Position numbers and translations under genes: made by a program
Part shown: positions 31,880 through 44,162 of the stretch, piece after piece
Numbering within the stretch: the stretch's first letter is position 1
How the letters are laid out: every line of letters begins with the position of its first letter
Source of the DNA: Megascapheus bottae
Taxonomy: Eukaryota > Chordata > Mammalia > Rodentia > Geomyidae
NCBI GenBank assembly: GCA_024803745.1
Contig: JANJXV010000190.1
Coordinates: 997,501-1,061,500 of the forward strand
Direction: 5' to 3'
DNA length: 64,000 nt
Notes under the pieces: model-generated
What the model saw: the letters and a program-made list of their open reading frames with translations, nothing else
What the model was told of the DNA's origin: nothing
Databases searched by the model: none

Positions 31880-32612
31880 CGTCGTGAGCGTGGGGAGCTT
31901 GGGGACCGTGGCGAGCCCGGGGCGGAGTGTGCCGGGCGTGGTGAGCGTGGGGACCGTGGCGAGCCCGGGCGGCGTGTGCCGGGCGTCGTGAGCGTGGGGA
32001 GCTTGGGGACCGTGGCGAGCCCGGGGCGGAGTGTGCCGGGCGTCGTGAACGTGGGGAGCTTGGGGACCGTGGCGAGCCCGGGGCGGAGTGTGCCGGGCGT
32101 CGTGATCGTGAGCGTGGGGACCGTGGCGAGCCCCGGGGCGGAGTGTGCCGGGCGTCGTGATCGTGAGCGTGGGGACCGTGGCGAGCCCGGGGCGGAGTGT
32201 GCCGGGCGTCGTGATCGTGGGGACCGTGGGGACCGTGGCGAGCCCGGGGCGGAGTGTGCCGGGCGTCGTGATCGTGAGCGTGGGGACCGTGGCGAGCCCG
32301 GGGCGGAGTGTGCCGGGCGTCGTGATCGTGAGCGTGGGGACCGTGGCGAGCCCCGGGGCGGAGTGTGCCGGGCGTCGTGATCGTGAGCGTGGGGACCGTG
32401 GCGAGCCCGGGGCGGAGTGTGCCGGGCATCGTGATCGTGGGGACCGTGGGGACCGTGGCGAGCCCGGGGCGGAGTGTGCCGGGCGTCGTGATCGTGAGCG
32501 TGGGGACCGTGGCGAGCCCGGGGCGGAGTGTGCCGGGCGTCGTGAGCGTGGGGACCGTGGGGACCGTGGCGAGCCCGGGGCGGAGTGTGCCGGGCGTGGT
32601 GAGCGTGGACGC
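31880..32612. repeat. GC-rich minisatellite, about 54-bp unit
   Basis: About 13 copies of a unit beginning gtgatcgtgagcgtggggac and continuing cgtggcgagcccggggcgga, gtgtgccgggcgtc. Some units lack the gatcgt part, some repeat ggggaccgt, and some carry an extra C. The unit is unrelated to the 42-bp unit just before it. Eighteen codons without stop explain the long frames across it. Confidence 0.92.
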
Positions 32613-35600
32613 AGCGCGGTTTGGAGGTCCCACCTGGGCCTCTTCACCCGTGGACCTGCTCTGCGCTGTTCTCGAGAGTCTCCTGAGGGTCGCAGCAACG
32701 CAGTGCTTTGTGTTTACGCCTGAACGCTGCGTCTTGACGCGGCGTAGAGCCAGGGCCGCTGCCCCGACGGCCAGCCCCTCCGACACCCTGCAATTTACTC
32801 CTGATGGCGTTGGTGTTGGTTTGGAGAAAGGACGTTTTCTCTCTTTAGACCTTGCTGGGTGTTTTGTTTTGTTTTTAAGCCTTCTGAGAAACCCATGATG
32901 GGACCAGATAATCCTGTCATTCACACTTTGAGAATTAATGTGGAAAAAAAAAAGAGCTGGAATCCAAGGGTAGTTTGCAAAAGAAAACAATGACTGGGTC
33001 GCCACGTTTCTCGGGTTTTAGCCCTACAAGACAATTTGGAATGCAATTGGTTTGAAATGTCAGTGAGGGAAAGGCGAGTGAGTGGTGCGTTCCGGGAGCC
33101 GGCCGGCAGAGGGTGCAAGAAAACAAGAGATGAATGTTTAGAACTTGCTGGGGGAAATGCTCCTGAGCTGACACAGGAAGGAGCGTGGGAACCCTTCTTC
33201 CCTGCCCCTCCTCACCTTCCTTTTCTCTGTTTTGGTAATGTCTTTGAAACTGCGGAGAGGCAGCAGTTGTGGAGTCACAACCGTGTGTCTCAGGGTGCGA
33301 TGCACCAAATGGTTCATTCCACAGACGTAAGACTTCGGACCAGGTCTAAAAAAAAAAAGCCATATGAACTCTGACTTTTAACCTTGTGCCAATCATTGGT
33401 GACCCCTGTGTTAATTCTGGTCCTGAAAAGCAAACACAGCTCCTTGTGATTGCTGGAGGAGAGCACTGCTCATCTCATGAGTGCCAGTGTCCCGGATGGG
33501 GTTCTGCAGGTGCCCCTCCTGGGCCAAGCTCTGTAGGTATGCTGTGTTCCTGGATCCAGTGGTGACTGGCATTGGTGAGGTTGTGGCAGGTAAAAGGCAC
33601 TTATGCCACATGCTGGGAATTGGTCCAGGAAGAAAACGGAGGCCCCGCCTGCAGAACGCCCAGGCATGTGGTCTGCCTCTGGTGGGAGAGCAGAGGTTTC
33701 CCGGTACGGCTCACTCAGTACCAGGGGTTTGCATTGCCCTTTAGAATAGTGGCCTGAGGCGGCTGCTGAATGCATCTGTGTGGGCGCTAATAAAATAACT
33801 ACGGCACCCAGCTGACGCCGTCCCGCCTGGCTGTCGTGGTGGCAACCGTGGGAGAAATTCGAGGAACTTCTGTCTACAGCTGAAGCTGTAGGATGTGCTG
33901 TATCACTGAGTCACCCCTCCACCCCAGGAGATTAAACTTTAATAATACAGCGGTCCTAGGGCATTTGAGAAGGATTGGTTCCCAGACCCCCAGTAATAGC
34001 CAAGCCCACACGTGCTCAGGTTCTTTAGATGGGAGGGCACAGTAGTTGCATACAAGCCACAGGTGAATCCCCACCCGCTGTAAGTCATCTCTGAAGGACT
34101 TCTAAAACAGAGTACACGGTAAATGCAGTGTTGAGGCTTGCTCTGTGTTATCATGGAAGAATGACAAACTCGGTGTGCTCTGTGTAGACATGTTGCCTCC
34201 CTCCCCCCCAAAATGTCTTCTTCCCAGTGTCATCTGAGTCCATGACTGTGGAGCCCTCAGGGGTGGCTGGGTGAGATGATTCTTGTCTTCCTGGGCATGG
34301 GCAGGCATCAGAGTGGAGGTGGGGCCGCTGCACAGAGGGGTGGGTGGGGCACCCATCTCTCTGTTGGCAGACGGTAGTGACCCACTGTGGCCTGAGTAGG
34401 ACCAGGAGGGAGGGCCTCAGAAGGTCTTACCCTAACGACCTTGACAAATGATTCCTGTGAGTGAGCAGGAAATGCAGTGCTGAGCAGACAGGAGGGAAGG
34501 CTAGTGGCACCTTCCCCACTCCTGCAGGTCTTTGGCTGTTGCCAGCCACCAAGCCGTCAGCTTGGCGTTGGTGGGCTGACCAACCTACTGAGAAAAAATG
34601 CCAATCTGTAATGGTAGGAGAATGCTGGCAGAAGACATATCCCTGAAAGCATTAAGTTCACCAGTTTATTTTGGAAGATGTTTTCCCCCAAGCCTACCAC
34701 ACGGTGCTAGATGGCAAACATATGTCATAGATGGCAGGTACGTGTAGAACAGCGGTCTGTTATACCGGAGCACAAGGATATTGGGCATGCATGGGTAGAA
34801 CCTGGGCTCTTCTGGGTGGCCATGTGTGCATCCCATTCTCCTGTCTTCTCAGACCTTGTGCTACTTTCCAATACCCCCGTCCCCAGCCTCATCTCCTCCA
34901 CTCAAAGCTGCCTCTTCAGTGACCTTGACCTTCAGACCCCAGCTCCACCCAGGTGGTTTTCTTTGCCACTTTCTTCCTCTGTGTGGCCCGGCGCCTTGCA
35001 TTGGAGGCCCCGTCTCTCTGGGTTGAGACTTAGCACCCTGCCTGGAGTGTGGCTTCGCAACGACGGACATGCACAGCCCTGCACCCCCTCTGCTTCAGAG
35101 TTCACTGAGTCACATGGCAGAAGAGTGGAGTCATGTTCCTTGAGCATTTCTAGTGCTCAGGATGACGCAAAGCCTTTTACTGCAGATATGTGTTAGCCAA
35201 TTCCATCCTTGGCACTGTCCCAAAGTCAAAGAGTGAAAGTCACTTGCTTTGGGCATTCTTAATTCTGAAACACGTGTAATTTCTCTTTCAAATAGTGTGT
35301 CCTTTTCTCTGAACTCACCCTAGAAGCGGTGGGAATTCTGTGTTGCATTGTTTAGTTTTGAAGTAGTGCTAATTACTGGCTGCATTACCCAAATTAGGTT
35401 AAACATAGCCTTCCTTGTACCTGAGACATGGTCAGTGGTTATTTTCTATTCTGTTCACACCCCAAGTGCAGGGTTTGGTTGGGTGGCAAACTCGGCACAG
35501 AGCTTGGGGCTGCTTTTAAACAAGTCTGACTATTGCAGCAGCCCAGAATCCTTTGCTGGAGGAGTGCCTGTGAAACATGGATGCATGACACCTGGGCACA

Positions 35601-35654
35601 GGCATGCGGAAGTGTGCTGAGAGGGACGGGGTGCTTTCTCTTAGCTGATCCATC

Positions 35655-35818
35655 CTGGGCCGGCACTTTACCACTTGAGTCACACCTCCATTTCTGGCTT
35701 TTTTGGTGGTTAAGTGGAGGTAAGAGACATGGACTTTCCTGCCGGGCTGGTTTTAAATCGTGATCCTCAGATCTTAGCCTCTGTGTAACTAAGATTACTA
35801 CTGATGCCCAGCTGGCTT
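35655..35818 (-). mobile_element. Composite SINE, reverse, partial
   Basis: taccacttgagtcacacctc then ggttttaaatcgtgatcctc agatcttagcctc, the reverse of the tRNA and 7SL-like halves. Confidence 0.7.
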
Positions 35819-36967
35819 AATTTATTTTAACGAACACAAGAATTTATTCATTTGGTACTGATGTTGCCCAGGAAATCTTTATGGGTTAACTTTTGTTAAT
35901 GAGAGCAGGATAATAGCATCTTAATTGGGTTGAAGTTGATCTTTGTAGTTCAAGGAGAATCTCAGACATAAAAATCCATCACTGAGCAAGATTGCAGAGG
36001 CAGAGTCTACCCTACTTAAGAGAGAATCTGTTCTCAGACATGGCAAATTGTACTTCACCTAAACTGCTTGTGGTAAAGTAACTCTTCCCTGATTAAGTTG
36101 GGCCCTTTTGTAATCTTGTCATTAGTTTATTCTTGCCATGGGTGTTTTAAGCTAAGTTTGCTTCTTTTAAAAAAAAAAGACATTCCAGTTAAAGAAAATC
36201 AAATCAGTTGCCCTCACTTTAATCCTAATAGTGAAACCAAGTTTTTTTTAAAATATTAAAATACATAAGGATGCCCGAGACACTTTCCACCTGAACCTTC
36301 TCACCTGTGCTTTTCCTGGCACGCATTCATTTTCAGTTGTAGTTTTATAGCCCACTTTTCTCCCTTTGCATCTAATAATTACACTACAGAATTTCAAATC
36401 ACCCTTTTAATGACTAGCATCTAGGTTGGAAAAGAGTCTCCTTTGATTGCATTTTTAATGTCGATTCTAAGTCCTGACATGATCGACAGTCTACACTTCA
36501 CATGTAGCTTTGTCCCCTTTGAGTGCATTGCAGACATGGAATGTCCCTGGTGTGGTAAAATTGCAAAAGGGTGGAGCATCTCAGTGGGTGCTGTGGGGCT
36601 CTAGCGCCCTCTTGCGTAGGGGTGGGGGCCCAGGGGCAGAGGCCTTGAGCCACATTTGAGCTAGCTCTGAACAACGGGATGGAAACAGCGGAGACGGGTA
36701 GCAAGTTCTGGGCCAGACGACAACCATTCGAGCCGTCATTTCTTCTAGCTATTCTGAAATTGAAGACCATTGTGATTACATTTTGTACCAGGGAGATTTT
36801 AGAATTGATCTTGCTATTTACTTGAAGAAAGAATTGTAACACTGGTCCTTACTAAAAAGGAAAATGGCTAAAGGTAGTAGCTTTCTTAGCAAGCATGAAC
36901 CAAACAATGTGGTACTGCCATGAGTTTGGTTTTAGTGGAGAATGAGAGACTTGGGATGTTTTCTTTT

Positions 36968-37148
36968 CTCCCATAGTTGTCTGTGATCCTAGCTACTCAG
37001 GAGGCTGAGATCTGAGGATGGTGGTTCCAGGCCAGTCGAGGCAGACCATCAGCTGGAAGGGGTGACAGGGCTCAGATGGTGGAGTCCCAGCCTTATGTGA
37101 GAAAGCTAGGCAAGAGCACGTGGTGTGGCCTGAGTTAATCCTCGGCAT
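36968..37148 (+). mobile_element. 7SL-like/tRNA composite SINE
   Basis: gatcctagctactcaggagg ctgagatctgagga, followed by a diverged tRNA half (cagatggtggagtcccagcc). Confidence 0.75.
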
Positions 37149-39349
37149 GGGCATGCGTATGCAGAGGCACGCACCCGCATGCGGGCGCACACACAGAGGC
37201 TCCACGACTCACTGTCCATTGTGCAGGGCAGTGGGCCTCCCTACCTGTACTGGCACCCGGCCCTCTGAGGGCAGACATCCAACAGGTTGAAGCTGAGCTT
37301 TGGGGGAGGAAGGCTGTAGAACTTTGTCCCCTGTGAGAGCCAAAAGTGCAGAGGAATTTTCCTCTGTGTAAAAGGCAGCTCCAGGCTCACCCTGGGCGTT
37401 TTCTCCACAGTGGAGAACTTTGTGATGGGGGCATCAAGCTCTCCTGCGGGTCATGGGGTTAAAGCTACAGAAATACGATTTGAGACTATCTGAGGCATGC
37501 TTTACTGGAAAGATAAACACAGGAGTTATCAGGTGTTGTTACAGTGTTGTTTCAAGGTCCTGCGGTGGGGGTCGGAGGGTTGCTGCAGACAGGGCAGCCC
37601 TCTCCCCTAGGGTGCACCCACACTCCATTTCTGGTTGAAGTGGCCGGGACTGTCTTTCCCTGGCATCCCCTGCCTGTCACCCACAGTGGGAAGGAGGAGG
37701 AGGAGGAGGACCTGGGCGGGGTTCTAAGATGCTGGCCCAGCACTGGCTTCGTTAAGCGGATCAGGGGCCCTCTGTGTGTTTGGGGACTGGGCTGTCTCCA
37801 CCCCATTTTCCCCAGTTTTATCCTCCCTGGGGCGGTGTGCTGGGATCTTGCCTCTGCCCATGTATGTTGTACATGTGTGCTCAATTGGCAGTGGGCTCCA
37901 CCGATCCCTGAAGTCTGTCCCTGATAGGGAGGCCGGCTGCCACCACAGTTCAGACCGTTCACACAAAAACTTCCCCAGACAGGCCACATTTCCCTCTGTC
38001 AGGTCCCACACAGGAGCCATGGCCCATGGGGATTTGGGAAGGCCTGGCTTTCCCGAAATGTCATTTCCTGGTTTGGGTTGTTTCTCTCTCCCTTTCTTCC
38101 TCTTGTTTTTGCGTACTTTGGCTCCCTTTCTGATGATCCCCTGCAATTGGGACAAGCCACTTCCCTTCATGTCAGCTTTCAATGGAAGCAGAACAAAGAA
38201 GACAGGACAAGACGAATCGGGGACTTTCCCAAAGGCACGTTTGATGTGCTGCCACGGGGAGGCTGGACCAGCTGCAGGGAGGACAGGGAGGGACAGGCAG
38301 GGAGGGGTTTGAGTAGCAGACGATCCTGGGTGGCTGAGGCACCAGGCTCAGGGGTTGTCCTGCCTTCTCACATTCCCAGATGGTGTTCTGACCCTGTCCT
38401 GCGCTAGGCACCAGAGCCGGATGGGTGACAAGGCAGGGACACTGGGTGTGGACAGTGGTAGGCCTGGTGCCTGTTGCAGGGCATGGATCATTGGGTATTG
38501 GAATCCTATCAGATCATCCAGTGAGACTGCAGGACCCTCTCAGGCAGTGCGCAATATGTGCTAAAAGCTCCTGAGCAAGAGACACGCATTTCTGGGGCAG
38601 CAGATGGGGTATAAAAGGGGAGAAAGGAAAAGGAACAGGAAATTCTTATGACAGCCTTCTTCATCTAATGCAATCCAATCTGATGTCTCCACTCTCCCCA
38701 CTGCTCTGACTTCCATATGCGGCACCAGCGCATTTCCCTTTTTCTGAGAGGGTCAGCCTCTATTGCCTTCTGCTGGGGAGCGAGTTCTCAGCCTCCTCCA
38801 GACGGTGAAGTTAGGGGCAGCACCTGAAGTCTGGAGGACTGGGTGATCCTCTCTCATCCCCAGTTAGCAGATGGTTATGTTGAGGGCTCCAGAAAATCAA
38901 GATCAGGTACACAGCCTATTCAGCCCACCGAGTCCTGACCGACCCTCAGGACACTGCTGGGCTTCCTGGGCCTGCCCCTCCCCCAGCAGTGACAACAGGG
39001 TCTTCTCAAAGCTGTGTATTGTGGAGGGCAGCCACAGTGACCCATCAATCAGCAAGAACAAAAAAGGTTGGCAGATTTGTAAGATAGGGTGCTGAGGCAA
39101 AAGTCGATTCGATTTAAAAAAAACTAGTTCTGGGCTCCTGGTATGGAACATATGTTTTGTTCTTTTTTTTTCAGCTAAATAGTTGACAAGAAGGGTATTA
39201 AATGCCATTTCTCTCTGGAATTATTTTATTTGACACGAAGTTCCCAGGGAGTGCAAACTTGAGGCATTCTGAAGTTGTGTGCACTCTTTGAGTCTCCAGC
39301 CATTAACCCTTCCCGTGCTGGGGGTCTTTGTTCCTAGGCAGACATGGTA

Positions 39350-39360
39350 TTCTCTCTCCA

Positions 39361-39448
<88 letters not shown>
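39350..39448. repeat. (TC)n microsatellite
   Basis: A run of about 40 TC units preceded by CTCTGT variants. Confidence 0.95.
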
Positions 39449-39451
<3 letters not shown>

Positions 39452-41227
39452 TTCTGTTTGCAGACAGCTGAAGGCCTGGAGCCTTTCTCATAAAGAACAG
39501 GAAGGGCCCAAAGCTGCAGTCAGCATGAAAGAATTGATCTGAACCCTGGATCTCAGCTTTAAAGTTGTCATGTACAGTGAATTTGGTTACATGGAAAAGG
39601 AAAGGGGAATTGTTGAAGTATGTTTTCTTAAGCTACGGAATAACTTGGGAGAGGCGCGCCTTCGGTCTGCACACAGGTGCAGTGGAGAAGATGCCGTCTG
39701 TGGCAGGGCTGTCCCCAAGTTCCCACAAAGCCAGTCTCTGGGCGGTTTTGTTGTTTTACTAAAATGCTAAGAAGTCTCTTCTTCCATGAAGTGTGAAAGG
39801 CTGCTTTTTCTAGCAGTTGTAACTCTTGACACTTCGTTATGAGCAGCTAGAATGGTTCAGTTTCAGGTGCTTCTTAAAGAAAAAGAAAAAAAAAACAAAC
39901 CAAACCTAACCTGGGACAAGCGTGGATTCAAGAGAGCAGACGGGGGCATCTGCCTAACCACTGGCTGGGCGGGAGCCAAGCCGAGATGGGGCCCCACGCA
40001 AGGCGACTCAGAGGGCCCCTGCTCCAGCCCTGCCGCCGTGCTGTGTAGGAAGGGTGGAGTCAGGACATGTGCTTTTGGGACTCACATGGGACGCGAGCCT
40101 TTGCTCCCTGCCAAGCTGGAGCTGCCGTGTCTTTCATTCAGTGTCTACCTTCTGTTCTTTCTGGGAACGCTGGGCACCACAGGGCCCTTGGTGAGTGGCT
40201 GGGGTGTGTGGGCACCAGCCTGGATGCTGGTGTTCCTGCCTCCCGGTGCTGGGAGGACTTAACCCACATTGCCTCTTGGCATCAGCAAGAGAGGTGAGGC
40301 AGCAAGCTGCCCTCTGCCTTTCATGCCAGATCTCCCACCTGGAAGCTGAGGCCATGGCCTTCTCCAGCAAGAGGGCTAGTGGTGTTGGACAGGGCCACTA
40401 GGGTCCCTCGGGCAGTATGACTGACGTCCTCATAAAGGGGGCAAGGCAGGTACAGACAGGAGCCCCGGGACAGTGTGGGCATGAAGGCTGGACATGAGGA
40501 GGAGGGGACCTGGGGCGGATTCTGCTCAAGCCTCAGAATGAAGCAGCTTCAATCTTGGGCGTCCAGCCCCCAGAGCCTCAAGACAGTCGGTGATGGCTGT
40601 TCCAGCCATCGCAAAAGGCAGCATAAGGGCATAGTGGTCATTGTATGCACGGAAGGTTATGCTTCTTGTTTTTCACCATCTAACCACTGCTGAGAACCAG
40701 GCCTACAGTTGAGAACATGGGCCCTGAGTGGAAGGACGGTGTCCAGGGGTGGAGCCCACAGGCTGAACTCAGGCATGGCGAGTCCAGGGCGAAATAGGGG
40801 CCGTGGAGGCATGGGAGGGAGGCACGATGGAAGGCTGTGCTTCTGATCAGAGCCCACTGTGGCCGCGACTTGGAAATGCGTTAGCCACGACTCAGACTAA
40901 GTGGCAACCTTCCCCGTGTGTCAATCTAACCCACTCTCCCAATCCTAAGACTTCAAGAGAGAAAATAAAGAGGATTCCTATTTACCACGAAAGGTCCCTA
41001 ATTCCCAATCAAAATACTAGAAAATCATACTGCTAGGCAAAAGATATGGCATCTGGCCAATTAAGTGTTTTTGGGCTTATTTGCAAGGTAATGCTGCATA
41101 TGGAAACCGACTAAAGAAATTTACACCCATCGGCTAAAGACGGGAGATGTTATCATCCACTTGATAAACGTCATGGAAACTTTTGGCAAGGCACACAGAG
41201 GTGTGGGGGGGGGGGAGCGAAGGCCCC

Positions 41228-41308
41228 ACCCAGGACCAGCTCTGATCTCGGCCCGACCCAGGACCAGCTCTGATCTCGGCCTGACCCAGGACCAGCTCTG
41301 ATCTGACT
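41228..41308. repeat. Three copies of a 28-bp unit
   Basis: acccaggaccagctctgatc tcggcccg in three tandem copies with few changes. Unrelated to the array at 58.9 kb. Confidence 0.85.
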
Positions 41309-44029
41309 GGACAGTAGCACTCTGGCTCTGGAGAGGAGTTGGGTGCATACAGGAGCCAGAATCCTGGGTTTGGGGTGTGACACTTCACTTGTGGTCTCCT
41401 TCTAGCCAGTGGGAGAAGGCAAAGGACAGGAATGAGAGGTATAAGCAGGGTGAACAAAGAGGTAACAGCAAGCAATCCGAAACACAAGAAGAATCCCCAG
41501 GACTTTGCAGATGGTTCTGGAAATGCCTGGAGGAAGACAGATTCCTGGGAAACAATACTGAGGATTGCGGGGTCATCTCTCCACAAGGAAAAGAATACAC
41601 GTTTACTTCCAACAGCATGAGATTCGGAAGTGGGAACCACTGGTACTACCCTGAACGTGGAGGAAGTACAAGGCTGGGGCACCAGGCCTACCAGAACACC
41701 TGCTTCCAGTGACCTTGGACCCTGCCCTTGCCGCACACTGGCCACCACTGCAGCTCACCCACAGCATGACACGGTCTGCAGGGACAGCTGCCCGCAGGCG
41801 GGCGCCGAGACCCACACCATCTTCCTGAGGTCTGCATCCACGTTCTCCAGGACATACAAACCTTTGACCTATGAGCTTGTCTGTGAAGAAACCCCAGGGC
41901 CGACACACAGGGCTGTTCATGGTGCTAATAAATAGTGTTGACAAAGGTGCTAGCACGTTAGAAGCCAAGTCCCAGATGATCCACTGAGCATGATCCCCGG
42001 CCCTGATTGATAAAGCTACGGAGCGTCCTTCGCTCTGGGCGCACGGTAGTGGAAGGAGAAGAAAAGGCATTGGGTGGCATGCCCTTCTTGGATAAACCCA
42101 CTTACTGAGAACCGAGTTGGTTGTCAGCCTGCAGTGGCAGGGCTGTGTCTCTCCTTGATGCGTTTCCTCAGGAGGTGACCTGGCCGTCGGCCGCTCAGCA
42201 CAGTTGAAGTTATTCTCACCTGGGTCCCGTGGGGTTCACGGATATCGGAAATGACTGCCCCCCACTGACGCTTGTGCTCCTATCTCTGGCGGCCAGACCT
42301 CAGAGCCAGGATCACAGGGCTCTCGGCCTTCCCGGCCTCAGTGAGTGTGGCAGGACACGGGACAGTGCGAGGGGGATCCGTTTGCAATTGCTCCTTCCCA
42401 GGAATATTGTCAAGCGGGACACCAGCAGCGCTTGGTAATAAAACCACGAGGCGCGGCAGGAAGCTAGCATGCCAGCCGGAGAGACCCTGGAGAATTCACA
42501 CACCACGAGGGAGCACATCACCCAGGCAGAGGTCCTCTGGGACTGCTGTCATTAAAGCGACTTTTAATTTGGCAGCATGTGTGGAGTGTGGGGCTGGGCC
42601 CTGCAGATTCCCTTTTTGCTGTTTTGTAGATAAGATGGAAAAGCCACTCACCCAGCCAGGGTCTCCTTTATCGCTTGTACTGAGCAAAATAAGGACATGG
42701 TAATCTTGGCATCAATCAGAGTCCCAGCAGGAGAAAGAACTTGCTTCAGGTGATTCAGTGGAAGATACTTTAATGAAGGGACCCCCCACTGGGGTGGCCT
42801 AGGGGAGTGACAGCCACAGGGGCCCGGGAGGACAGAGGAGGAGAGGCTATCCAGTCACTAGGTCCCAAGGGAGCCTGAGTTCCTAGACACATTCTCATTC
42901 TGCAGAGCTCCAGGGGTGTCTGGAAGGCAGCAGCCAGTGTCCTCCTGCCAGTCCCATCACTGTCCAGGATCAGCCCTGAACAGACCACTGTCGCGGGGAC
43001 CTCGCCTTCCCAAGTTCATGTCCACACACAGCCTCAGAACCCTTGCTCAGAAGCAGGGTCCATTACAGATGCCGCCAGTTAGGGAGAAACAGAGGCACAC
43101 TCAGAAACAGGCATGGGCTGAGAGAAGGCTGGACTCCAGGAGCCACCCCTGGCAGGAAGGACAGGAAGGCGCTGCTTCTCCAGTGATTTCAGAGGCAGCC
43201 CCCTCTACCTGTGCCTTCACTAAATCAGGTTGTTGGCCTCCAGAGCTGTGCGAGGGTGAATACTTGCTTCTCTGAGGTGGTTTGTCCCAGCAGCCCTGGG
43301 CACCAGCCTGCCAGGGCATGGAGGGAGGCCCAATGCAGGCCTGAAGTATGCTCTAGAGGACGCCTGCACAGCTGTCCTCCAGTAGTAAAGGAGGCTCTGT
43401 CACTCCTGCACACAGGTAGTGAGCGACAGAAACAGACCTGGCCTTACAATGAGGACCAGGGAGTGTGTTGTCGGGGAGGAGAGTCAGCTTTGGAAACAGA
43501 CAAAACAAGGGTGTTCAGGAGCTTGGAGCTGGGCTGCAAGGAGTAGCACAGGGATTTGGACTAGTAATGCTTTGTAAGAGGCCTGAATAGCCACAGTCAT
43601 CTTCCCAGAGATGGTAGATTTGGAGTGTTCACTGGCCCAATCTCAAAACGTGTTAGAAAGCTCCACTGAAACAGAAGGGGACTGGCATAATTATAGATAC
43701 TCGGTTCAAAGGGATGAACTGAGACTCGAGATAGATTCTCTCATGCTTAGAGTCAAGTTAATTTTCCGCAGGAGTGTCAAAATGGGGACAGAAACCGTCC
43801 TCTCAGTAAACAGCGAGAAGACAGCTGCATAACCATGTGCAAAAAAATAAAAAAGTATCCCTTCCTTACACCCTGACATGTAAAACTAAACCAGTTCAGG
43901 CTAGCTTCTGTCTTAGAAAACGGTGTATATGCGTACTCTAGAGACCTCAAAACACTGCCAGAATAGAAGGGGAGGTTTGCACGTCATATGTCTGGTAAGA
44001 ATTGTATCTTGGAGATAAGAAAAGATATC

Positions 44030-44162
44030 TTAATGGGGCACCACTTGCACATGCCTGTGATCTGAGCTACTCAGGAGGCTGAGACCTGGAGGTTCATGGC
44101 TGAAAGCCAGGCCTAGACAGAGAAGGACATGCAGAAAGCCACTGAGCCACAGACGGAGCCGT
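44030..44162 (+). mobile_element. 7SL-like SINE half
   Basis: cttgcacatgcctgtgatct gagctactcaggaggctgag, then gaaagccaggcctagac. The tRNA half is degraded. Confidence 0.65.

Larger units (their letters stand above)
32613..39349. other. Intergenic region upstream of PIWIL1
   Basis: Apart from the SINEs at 35.66 and 36.97 kb I see no gene. All open frames are short, without recognisable domains or paired splice sites. G+C drops sharply from about 32.8 kb. Confidence 0.6.

Noticed and set aside
32640..32900. Possible divergent gene starting at the far edge of the CpG island on the plus strand
   Set aside because: No convincing first exon and donor pair, and no downstream coding exon on the plus strand.
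30185..33005. Open frames of 449-565 codons on both strands over the PIWIL1 CpG island
   Set aside because: They run through the 42- and 54-bp minisatellites, whose lengths are multiples of three without stops. The peptides are simple Gly/Pro/Arg repeats on both strands.
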